In this document: positions 1 to 5,039 of the stretch, in pieces
Layout: every line of letters begins with the position of its first letter
How positions within the stretch are numbered: the stretch's first letter is position 1
NCBI GenBank assembly: GCA_046760705.1
Contig: JBHIER010000247.1
Coordinates: 1 to 5,609 of the forward strand
DNA length: 5,609 nt
DNA from: JBHIER01 sp046760705 [NCBI: bacterium]
GTDB taxonomy: Bacteria; JBHIER01; G020348925
Reading direction: 5' to 3'
Notes under the pieces: generated by a model
What the model was told of the DNA's origin: nothing
Databases searched by the model: none
What the model saw: the letters and a program-made list of their open reading frames with translations, nothing else
Made by a program: the position numbers and the translations under genes

Positions 1-58
1 TTGGGATTTTGAAATTGGGATTTCTTTTGGATTTTGAGTTTTGGATTTTGGATTTTGA
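1..58. repeat. Degenerate GGATTTT heptamer repeat
   Basis: The first 58 bases are an A/T/G-only low-complexity tract in which GGATTTT recurs. The clearest part is at 43-56, where two units sit head to tail (GGATTTTGGATTTT), with spaced, slightly varied copies at 4-10, 18-23 and 29-35. It runs up to the left window edge, so its full length is unknown. It contains no start codon with a ribosome binding site and ends about 40 bases before the transporter start. I read it as a short tandem repeat of the intergenic kind. It may separate the transporter from upstream genes of its operon. Confidence 0.7.
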
Positions 59-97
59 ACCTTCGTATACTGGGAACACATATTCCAGGAGTAGATT

Positions 98-3000
98 ATG
101 TGGTTAGCAAAATTTTCTGTTAGAAATCCGGTTCTCGTCAATATGCTCATGATCCTGGTTATCGTTGTTGGAGCCTATTCACTGATGACGCTCCCTCGGG
201 AGTTGATGCCGGATATTGCCTTCAACTGGGTTTTTATCATTACCAATTACTATGGAGCTGGTCCCGAGGAAGTGGAAAAGCTGATCACCATCCCCATCGA
301 GGATGAGATTGCAGATATAGATGATATCGAATCTATAACGTCGGGATCGAGCGAGGATGCGTCCTTCATCAGCGTGAAATTTAAAAACATAGGTTCTGAT
401 CGGTTCTTCCGCCGCCTCCAGGATCTGAAATCGGAAGTGGATCAAGTGGATCTTCCAGAGGAGGCTGAAACCCCTCTCGTTTGGGACTTCGGTTCTTCTG
501 ACTTTATGCCCATGATCAACGTCGTCCTGCACGGCGATCTACATGAGAGAGAGATGAAAAAGATCGCCGACGATCTGCGAGATGATATTCTGGACATCAG
601 AAACATAGCTCAAGTAGAATTGAGTGGCGTCCGTGATCGCGAAATCTGGGTCGAAGTTGATCCGAACAGGTTAAACGCGTACCACATGGCCCTTTCTCAA
701 GTGATCGATGCTCTCAGCGCCAAGAACCTCAACCTCACTGGTGGCTCTGTAAAGATAGGTCGATCGGAGTACATCATCCGGACCAAAGGTGAATTTGAAC
801 TGTCCCGAGAAGTGGAGAATGTCATCCTTCGCTCAAATAGAGAGGGAGGAATAGTCAGAGTGAAGGATGTGGCCACTGTGTCGGACACTTTTGAGGAGGC
901 CGACGTTCTGTCCCGCTTGAATGGTGAGCCTGCCGTTACCCTTTCGGTCTCGAAGCGCCGTGAAGGCAGCTCCATTCAAATCATTGACGAAATCAAACGT
1001 ATTGTTGACCGATACCGAGCCGAGCTTCCGGACAATGTGCAGATTACACTTACGGCCGACACCTCCATTGACATTCGAGACAATCTGCACAAACTGGAAA
1101 CCAATGCCTGGATCGGCATGCTCCTGGTGGTGATTATTCTCTATCTCTTTCTGGGCTGGCGCAATGCGCTCATCGTTGCGATAGGTATTCCAGTAACATT
1201 CATGTTTACCTTTGCCTTCATGAAATTCACTGGCAGGTCGTTCAACGGCAATTCTCTCTTCGGGCTGGTTATGGTTCTGGGAATCATTGTCGACGATGCT
1301 ATCATCATCATCGAGAACTGTTATCGTTACATGCAGAAGGGGTTCTCCCCGGCCAGGGCGGCCGTAGTCGGCACAAAGGAGGTGGCCCTTCCGGTGGTAG
1401 CCACCATTTTGACAACTATCGCCGCATTCTTGCCCCTCATGTTGTTGCCCGGCATTGTGGGTAAATTCATGCGCATTGTTCCTATTATTGTCTCTCTCGC
1501 CCTGGTCGCATCCCTCTTCGAAGCCCTCATCGTTCTCCCCTCCCACTTTGCCGATTGGAGCCGGACGCCCAAGAACGCGCGCAATCACGCTCGCATTCGG
1601 TTTACGACAGTACGTCGAACGTACAGCCGGCTTTTGACAAAAATACTCAGACGCCGGTACTGGGCAGTGGCTGGGATCGTGCTTGCCTTTCTGTTAAGTA
1701 TTGGTCTGATCCCGTTTGTCGGTGTGGAGATGTTCGCTGGTGAAGAGATCCCACATTTTTTTGTCTGGATCACAGCACCGGAGGGAACAAGCCTCCAGGC
1801 AATGGACCAAATCATTCGTCAAGCCGAGGAACGAGCTTTAGCCATGCCGAAAGAGGAGGTCAAGACCGTTGTTGCCAACACTGGTCTTATGCAGACAGAG
1901 AGAGACTGGCACTTCAGACCATCCGTAGGTCAGCTCCTAATCGTTCTTAAAGATGAGCGCAAGAGGAGTCGAAGCATCGACGAGATCATCGCTGACTTGC
2001 GAGAGCAGATGAAGAACATCAGCGGCATTACGAGCATCGAGTTCTGGAAAATAACCAGTGCCCCACCCATTGGGTCTCCGGTCGAAGTGAAGGTGAAGGG
2101 GAAGTATTTAGACGAGCTAATTAAAGTAGCTGAACTTGTCAAAGATGAACTGCGGCGCATGGAGGGTGTTTTTGACATCCGGGACGATTTTATCGAGGGG
2201 AAAAAGGAGCTGCACATTCAGGTGGATGACGATAAAGCTGCCCTCCACAATCTCACTGTGGCGCAGATTGCAATGACTGTGCACCATGCTTTTGAAGGGG
2301 AAACGGCCACAATTCTTCGAGATGGAGACGAAGAGGTGGATGTAGTAGTCAAGTTTCAAGAGTCCTCTCAGCGGGAGATCAGTGACATTGAGGAGATGAT
2401 GATCCTCAGCCCCGCCGGTTCGCTTGTACCATTCCGAGACGTGGCCAAGATTCGCGTTGAGACTGGATTCGCCTCAGTAAGACGGTTCGACCGCGACCGG
2501 GCCATCACTGTTTCGGCTGATATTGATAACAGGGTAACGAGCTCTGTGGAAGTCAACCGTGCCCTTATTGAAACATTTAAAGACATCAGCGAGCGCTATC
2601 CAGGATACAGACTCGATTTCGGAGGTGAGTTTCAGGAGTTTAAGGAGACCTTTACCAATATTGGAATCCTGTTTCTCATCGGCATTCTACTCATCTACAT
2701 GATTCTGGGCGGTCAATTTCGATCCTTCGGGCAGCCACTCATTATCCTCGTGGCCGTACCGTTTGCTTTCATCGGAGCGATGATCTCCCTCATTGTTGGA
2801 CGTTACCCCATCAGCATTACGGTTTTGTATGGTGTTGTAGCTCTTGCGGGCGTGGCAGTGAACGACGCCCTTGTTCTGATTACGTTTATCAATAACGCTC
2901 GTGAGCGCGGCCTGGGTCGGTGGAAGTCGATCAAGCTGGCCGGTGTGACCAGAATGCGACCGGTAATACTGACCTCAATCACGACGATATGTGGGTTGCT

Positions 3001-3217
3001 GCCGATGGCCATCGGCCTCGGTGGAAAGTCGGCTGATTGGGCTCCTCTGGCCAACACCATCGTCTGGGGTTTGGCCTTCGCCACAATTCTCACCCTATTT
3101 TTCATACCTTCTTTTTACGCCATTGTCGATGACATCAAGGCCTGGAGAAAAGAAGACAAGGACAGAGTGTACCGGGCCCGCTACTACCGTGCTCAGGAGT
3201 TGAGGGATCTGGAGTAG
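98..3217 (+). CDS. RND-superfamily efflux permease (AcrB-like inner-membrane pump)
   Basis: This is a full-length (1039-residue) proton-driven RND exporter of the AcrB/HAE type, which in Gram-negative bacteria works with a periplasmic adaptor and a TolC-like outer-membrane channel. The expected order is visible. TM1 is at about 12-32. The first large periplasmic domain covers about 33-335. A TM cluster at about 336-480 includes the VDDAIIIIEN motif (Asp399-Asp400, matching the AcrB proton-relay pair), and another TM lies at 521-541. The second periplasmic domain is at about 545-850, and the last TM block at about 853-1010 includes LTS at 958-960. The residue matching AcrB Lys940 appears to be Asn922 in GVAVNDALVL, a substitution seen in other RND subgroups. 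The ATG at 98 has AGGAG at 87-91 with a 6-base spacer. The tail after 1010 is short and charged, as expected for the cytoplasm. No adaptor or TolC gene is in the window; downstream comes a convergent toxin operon, so partners, if any, lie upstream. The substrate cannot be inferred. Confidence 0.95.
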   Translation: MWLAKFSVRNPVLVNMLMILVIVVGAYSLMTLPRELMPDIAFNWVFIITNYYGAGPEEVEKLITIPIEDEIADIDDIESITSGSSEDASFISVKFKNIGSDRFFRRLQDLKSEVDQVDLPEEAETPLVWDFGSSDFMPMINVVLHGDLHEREMKKIADDLRDDILDIRNIAQVELSGVRDREIWVEVDPNRLNAYHMALSQVIDALSAKNLNLTGGSVKIGRSEYIIRTKGEFELSREVENVILRSNREGGIVRVKDVATVSDTFEEADVLSRLNGEPAVTLSVSKRREGSSIQIIDEIKRIVDRYRAELPDNVQITLTADTSIDIRDNLHKLETNAWIGMLLVVIILYLFLGWRNALIVAIGIPVTFMFTFAFMKFTGRSFNGNSLFGLVMVLGIIVDDAIIIIENCYRYMQKGFSPARAAVVGTKEVALPVVATILTTIAAFLPLMLLPGIVGKFMRIVPIIVSLALVASLFEALIVLPSHFADWSRTPKNARNHARIRFTTVRRTYSRLLTKILRRRYWAVAGIVLAFLLSIGLIPFVGVEMFAGEEIPHFFVWITAPEGTSLQAMDQIIRQAEERALAMPKEEVKTVVANTGLMQTERDWHFRPSVGQLLIVLKDERKRSRSIDEIIADLREQMKNISGITSIEFWKITSAPPIGSPVEVKVKGKYLDELIKVAELVKDELRRMEGVFDIRDDFIEGKKELHIQVDDDKAALHNLTVAQIAMTVHHAFEGETATILRDGDEEVDVVVKFQESSQREISDIEEMMILSPAGSLVPFRDVAKIRVETGFASVRRFDRDRAITVSADIDNRVTSSVEVNRALIETFKDISERYPGYRLDFGGEFQEFKETFTNIGILFLIGILLIYMILGGQFRSFGQPLIILVAVPFAFIGAMISLIVGRYPISITVLYGVVALAGVAVNDALVLITFINNARERGLGRWKSIKLAGVTRMRPVILTSITTICGLLPMAIGLGGKSADWAPLANTIVWGLAFATILTLFFIPSFYAIVDDIKAWRKEDKDRVYRARYYRAQELRDLE

Positions 3218-3284
3218 AATCCTATCCTGCTTTGCGCCGACTCGGTCAGGACGGGTCGTCCACCGCGCCTTGGCAGGATTGATT
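3218..3284. other. Nested inverted repeats between convergent genes, possible terminator
   Basis: The gap between the transporter stop and the converging toxin gene folds on itself. ATCCTGC at 3224-3230 pairs with GCAGGAT at 3273-3279, extended by AATC (3218-3221) with GATT (3281-3284). Inside, CGGT (3243-3246) pairs with ACCG (3262-3265) and GGACG (3249-3253) with CGTCC (3257-3261) around a GGT loop. No T-run follows on either strand, so this is not a classical intrinsic terminator. It could still mark the transcript ends of both converging genes. The pairing is seen; the role is inference. Confidence 0.35.
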
Positions 3285-3302
3285 GTTATCGGGAGTGCTT
3301 GA

Positions 3303-3634
3303 TTATTGCCGTAGAATATCTACTATCTTCTTGATGACCACTCTGACTTTTTCAGATTTGAGATGCCCAACCCGGTATAAGATAATGTGTCGATCTGCTG
3401 GAAAATACGATTTGGTCTAATATTGCTCCTTTGCTTAAGAGTCCCTGTTGCAAAATCATTTTCATCAATTGGTATAGCATACTTATCTTTGAACCATTGG
3501 CTGGTTATCTGAGACAAAATCACATCATCTCCCTCTAACTCTGCAATAACCATAGCAGGGCGTCTTTTGGCCTGTGTTAAATCTGAGAAAGGAAAGGGGA
3601 CAACAACAATGTCACCTTTTATAAATTTTGCCAA
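3303..3634 (-). pseudogene. MazF/PemK-type toxin gene with a one-base frameshift
   Basis: This belongs to the MazF/PemK toxin family, typically ribosome-independent mRNA endoribonucleases countered by the antitoxin encoded just upstream. The start GDIVVVPFPFSDL (residues 7-19 from the TTG start), KRRPAMVI (23-30) and QITS (42-45) are typical of the family, as is the RSNIRP segment (69-74). I prefer the TTG start at 3634 over the ATG at 3661, because a GGAGGAGGA site sits 6 bases upstream of the TTG and the family fold begins there; it overlaps the antitoxin by 16 bases. After residue 77 the original frame runs on to a stop at 3323-3325 with an unfamily-like end (GISNLKKSEWSSRR). Adding one T to the four-T run (A-run at 3402-3405 on the + strand) opens a continuation containing ADRHIILYRVGHLKSEK and ending in KKIVDILRQ, with a stop at 3303-3305 and 110 residues in total. 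That is the normal family ending, so the copy as given is frameshifted: a real mutation or a sequencing error. Confidence 0.85.
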
Positions 3635-3813
3635 GCTTCGTCCTCCTCCGGTCTTAGCCAATCCTTTTTAAGAGAGGATTCGCTTGCAATCGTCGTCTCC
3701 AGTTTCCCCTTCAGAGCTTTTGTTTTTAGAAAGCGAATAAAGTCTAATACTTCTTCAAAAAGGGGTTCGGGTATCTGTTCGATCTCACCTAAGATCAATT
3801 CCCTTTTGGTCAT
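3619..3813 (-). CDS. DUF2281-type antitoxin paired with the MazF/PemK toxin
   Basis: This small acidic protein (64 residues) has the layout of DUF2281-family antitoxins. The N-terminal helix-rich segment (residues 6-30) carries the hallmark pattern ILGEIEQIPEPLFEEVLDF followed by IRFLK. A linker covers about 31-48, and the tail LKKDWLRPEEDEAWQNL (48-64) resembles the toxin-binding end of antitoxins encoded next to MazF/PemK toxins. The ATG at 3813 is preceded by a near-perfect GGGAGGTGA site (3818-3826). Its TAA stop (3619-3621) lies inside the start of the toxin gene, the usual antitoxin-first overlapping arrangement. It is expected to bind and neutralise the toxin, and possibly to autoregulate the operon as many antitoxins do; no operator palindrome was evident in the leader. 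The frame is intact although its toxin appears broken. Family assignment is by motif recognition, not a search. Confidence 0.85.
   Translation of the reverse strand: MTKRELILGEIEQIPEPLFEEVLDFIRFLKTKALKGKLETTIASESSLKKDWLRPEEDEAWQNL
3641..3649 (-). promoter_or_regulatory. Ribosome binding site that selects the TTG toxin start
   Basis: On the minus strand the bases read GGAGGAGGA, six bases before the TTG at 3634. The site lies inside the last codons of the antitoxin gene, so toxin translation is likely coupled to antitoxin translation. The ATG at 3661 lies upstream of this site and would add nine residues (MAKTGGGRS) that are simply the antitoxin's Shine-Dalgarno-bearing end read in another frame. 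Confidence 0.75.
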
Positions 3814-3897
3814 GATTTCACCTCCCTTTTGATAACAAATGAAGGGTACAGGTTCAGACAGTGGCCATCTATCTTCAATTCGTTCTATTTGAAAGAT

Positions 3898-3926
3898 AAT
3901 ATATCCAGCAGCTCAGAGTTTGTCAA
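3898..3926 (-). promoter_or_regulatory. Near-consensus housekeeping promoter of the toxin-antitoxin operon
   Basis: On the minus strand a perfect TTGACA (-35, 3926-3921) is followed after exactly 17 bases by TATATT (-10, 3903-3898; one mismatch to TATAAT). Transcription would start near 3890 and give a leader of about 75-80 bases before the antitoxin ATG. The match to the sigma-70 consensus is strong for an E. coli-type polymerase. Bacteroidota often use a different -7/-33 promoter, so its use in this host is inference. Confidence 0.7.
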
Positions 3927-3976
3927 GCACGTTTCAAAAATTCTCTTAGATTATTGACGGGCAAGTCCGAAAGTTG

Positions 3977-4030
3977 CACCTGTCTGCGTGCGGACACCTG
4001 TCTGCCGTGCCAACGGCACAGGTAGACGCA
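3977..4030. repeat. Direct repeat plus long bulged hairpin (CACCTGTCTGC element)
   Basis: CACCTGTCTGC occurs at 3977-3987 and again at 3995-4005, 18 bases apart. The second copy starts an extended hairpin. ACCTG (3996-4000) pairs with CAGGT (4019-4023), and TGCCGT (4003-4008) with ACGGCA (4013-4018) around the loop GCCA, leaving a two-base TC bulge. Further out TGCGT (3985-3989) can pair with ACGCA (4026-4030). All frames through it give Cys/Arg-rich translations without a protein-like pattern, so I call it a non-coding, REP-like palindromic element. Copy number in the genome cannot be judged here. Confidence 0.7.
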
Positions 4031-4047
4031 CAGCCAAGTCCTACCCC

Positions 4048-4081
4048 GAGAGGTAGTGCACCTCGAGAGGTAGTGCACCTC
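4048..4081. repeat. Tandem 17-bp palindromic repeat, two exact copies
   Basis: GAGAGGTAGTGCACCTC is present twice, head to tail and without mismatch (4048-4064 and 4065-4081). Each unit is itself a small palindrome: GAGGT pairs with ACCTC around AGTGC. The pair can also fold across units. It lies 17 bases after the preceding hairpin, so the two may form one composite intergenic repeat. Confidence 0.9.
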
Positions 4082-4252
4082 AAATTTGCAACGATAATTT
4101 TGCACTTTTGCACTGCTAAATTCGCAATGAATACTACCCACACACTACTTGCACACCGCTGCAATCTCTTACGTAAGAACCTATCGTATTGTTGGGTTCT
4201 TTCACTACCTGCTCACTTCCTTTTACAATATCCGGCAATTTCGGTACCCTCT
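4082..4252. other. Intergenic stretch without a supported gene
   Basis: This AT-rich stretch follows the palindromic repeats and reaches the end of the PIN-domain pseudogene frame. It is notably rich in TGCA and TTGC words (for example TTTGCAA at 4085-4091 and TTGCAC near 4099, 4107 and 4150). Open frames on the minus strand run on through the palindromic repeats and have no family pattern or ribosome binding site. A frame beginning ATGTCAATATCGG on the minus strand near 4278 (about 47 codons, starting inside the pseudogene frame) looks slightly protein-like but is not recognisable. I see no RNA gene or terminator. Confidence 0.5.
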
Positions 4253-4618
4253 TCACCTCAGGTTCCGATATTGACATTGTCCGTAACAAATGGGGGCATC
4301 CCAAAATGAGAGTTGGTGTTCACGCCACCCACCAATTGCTTCCATGACAAGAGCGCCGTCAGGACGGATCACACGCCAATTTGTTGCCAGGTTACGCACA
4401 ATAGCCTCTGCTTCTGCTGGATCAACAATTACGCTACCTGCTCGTGTTGCACGGACAAAGAACTCACAAAGGATGTGCACGCTGACCACACCAATGGCTC
4501 GTTCCCAACATTGCGCCATAAGATCTTTTGCGATTTAATGTTTGCTTCCCGCCTCTTTATCATAGGCATACAGTAAGATATTGGTATCAATAAACCAGCT
4601 ATCGTTCATGAAGTTCAT
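4253..4618 (-). pseudogene. vapC: VapC-like PIN-domain toxin, interrupted and truncated
   Basis: Read from the ATG at 4609 (an in-frame ATG also lies at 4618), this frame shows a PIN-domain ribonuclease of the VapC toxin type. FIDTNILLYAYD at 6-17 carries the first catalytic acid (Asp8). VSVHILCEFFV at 42-52 carries Glu49, and HQLSFWDA at 98-105 carries Asp104. Two lesions are visible. A TAA stop (4535-4537) replaces codon 25 in KH-stop-IAKDL, where relatives commonly have a charged residue; a single G-to-T change from GAA would produce it. After about residue 107 the frame departs from the family (CYGQCQYRNLR, then stop), so the final strand-helix unit and the fourth acidic residue, usually in a TED-like motif, are missing. 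Internal initiation at 4519 would yield a fragment without Asp8. No vapB antitoxin is recognisable upstream. Both lesions together make a sequencing error unlikely. Confidence 0.85.
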
Positions 4619-4712
4619 CCCGCCATCGGTAATAAGAACCACCACATACGCCTGTCCAACCCCCAAAACTCCTTTTGCACCGTAGCATTTTAACCTCTTT
4701 CCTTAATTAAAT
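4619..4712. other. Intergenic stretch upstream of the PIN pseudogene
   Basis: On the minus strand a 29-codon frame starting ATGCTACGG near 4690 (MLRCKRSFGG, ending ELHER) overlaps the pseudogene start. It is Gly/Trp/Arg-rich with no recognisable family and is not an antitoxin by appearance. All three minus-strand frames are mostly open here, so openness is not evidence. An AT-rich TTAATTAA at 4703-4710 directly precedes the structured element at 4713. No convincing promoter is seen. Confidence 0.4.
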
Positions 4713-4862
4713 GGTTGCGTGGGAGGGCTGCGGTTTCGAACCTCGCCCCGTGAGATAACTTCGTATCTAACGGGGCTCGTTTCGGTATTCGTTAATCGTC
4801 TATCACCCCCAGTGCTTTCGGACCGCAACCGAAGGACGATCAACGATTCGAGCTGCGCAACC
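4713..4862. other. Large structured element closed by terminal inverted repeats (candidate ncRNA or mobile repeat)
   Basis: About 150 bases fold into what looks like a multi-branched structure. The ends pair perfectly: GGTTGCG (4713-4719) with CGCAACC (4856-4862). Inside, GCCCCGT (4745-4751) pairs with ACGGGGC (4770-4776), continued by AGATA (4753-4757) with TATCT (4764-4768) around ACTTCG. A third arm joins TCGTTAATCGTC (4789-4800) to GACGATCAACGA (4835-4846) with one A/C mismatch, topped by TTTCGG (4816-4821) with CCGAAG (4829-4834) around ACCGCAA. A small GGTT/AACC hairpin (4732-4742) may be a further branch. No protein-coding frame is credible. It is not a tRNA: there is no D or anticodon arm despite a 7-bp closing stem. 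The transcribed strand is undecided, since compensating wobbles occur on both. It could be a structured RNA, a non-autonomous mobile element, or a palindromic repeat family. Confidence 0.6.
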
Positions 4863-4896
4863 TATAAATGAATTACGCCACCGAGAAAAACGTGGG

Positions 4897-4954
4897 GTGA
4901 TTAGAGACATGGTCCCTCAAGGTTTGTCCTGCAAGTCCTTGGGGAATCACGACC
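4897..4954. other. Second hairpin next to the structured element
   Basis: CCTCAAGG (4915-4922) pairs with CCTTGGGG (4937-4944), eight pairs with one wobble, around a 14-base loop. Outside it two pairings compete: GTGATT (4897-4902) with AATCAC (4945-4950), or GGTC (4911-4914) with GACC (4951-4954). It lies 34 bases from the larger element and may belong to it. No T-run follows, so a terminator role is not supported. Confidence 0.5.
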
Positions 4955-4966
4955 TACAAGCTCTCA

Positions 4967-5008
4967 TCCGTTTCACATCCGTTGTCACTGTCCGTTTCAT
5001 ATCCGTTG
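4967..5008. repeat. Two near-identical 18-bp direct repeats (TCCGTTTCAYATCCGTTG)
   Basis: TCCGTTTCACATCCGTTG (4967-4984) and TCCGTTTCATATCCGTTG (4991-5008) differ at one base and repeat with a 24-base period. Each contains TCCGTT twice, so this six-base word occurs four times in 41 bases. The 9-mer CATCCGTTT at 4965-4973 recurs at 5055-5063, where it is the complement of the Lys-Arg-Met codons at the end of the secreted-protein gene. The tract lies 31 bases beyond that gene's stop, in its likely 3' untranslated region. Confidence 0.75.
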
Positions 5009-5039
5009 ACCCTATGCACTCTAAACCTTTTGCCATTCG

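Noticed and set aside
41-71. Possible promoter for the transporter: TATACT at 66-71 with TTGGAT at 41-46.
   Set aside because: The spacer is 19 bases, the -35 match is weak, and TTGGAT is simply the repeat unit, so chance is a sufficient explanation.
833-1588. A long minus-strand open frame (251 codons) inside the transporter gene.
   Set aside because: Its translation is His/Asn/Glu-rich low-pattern sequence, as expected for the antisense of a strongly coding membrane-protein gene.
3923-4164. Two overlapping minus-strand frames of 72 codons each, one ending in LPVNNLREFLKRA.
   Set aside because: Most of both runs through palindromic repeats and is Cys/Arg-rich without a ribosome binding site. 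The last 13 residues look protein-like and could be the tail of a lost gene, but this is too short to support.
3974-4576. Plus-strand frames of 82-111 codons in the repeat region and opposite the PIN pseudogene.
   Set aside because: They are antisense to a recognisable family or cross non-coding repeats, have no family pattern and no convincing start sites.
4756-4766. The hairpin loop region ATAACTTCGTAT resembles one arm of a loxP site.
   Set aside because: Only one arm matches, there is no 8-bp spacer with an inverted second arm, and the bases are explained by the AGATA/TATCT stem. Taken as coincidence.
4713-4862. tRNA or tmRNA, because of the 7-bp closing stem and GGTTTCGAACC near one end.
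   Set aside because: There is no 5-bp T stem next to the closing stem, no D or anticodon arm, and no CCA-type end in the right place on either strand.
3977-5010. CRISPR array suggested by several spaced repeats.
   Set aside because: The repeats differ from each other, occur only twice each, are too short, and lack equal-length unique spacers and cas genes.
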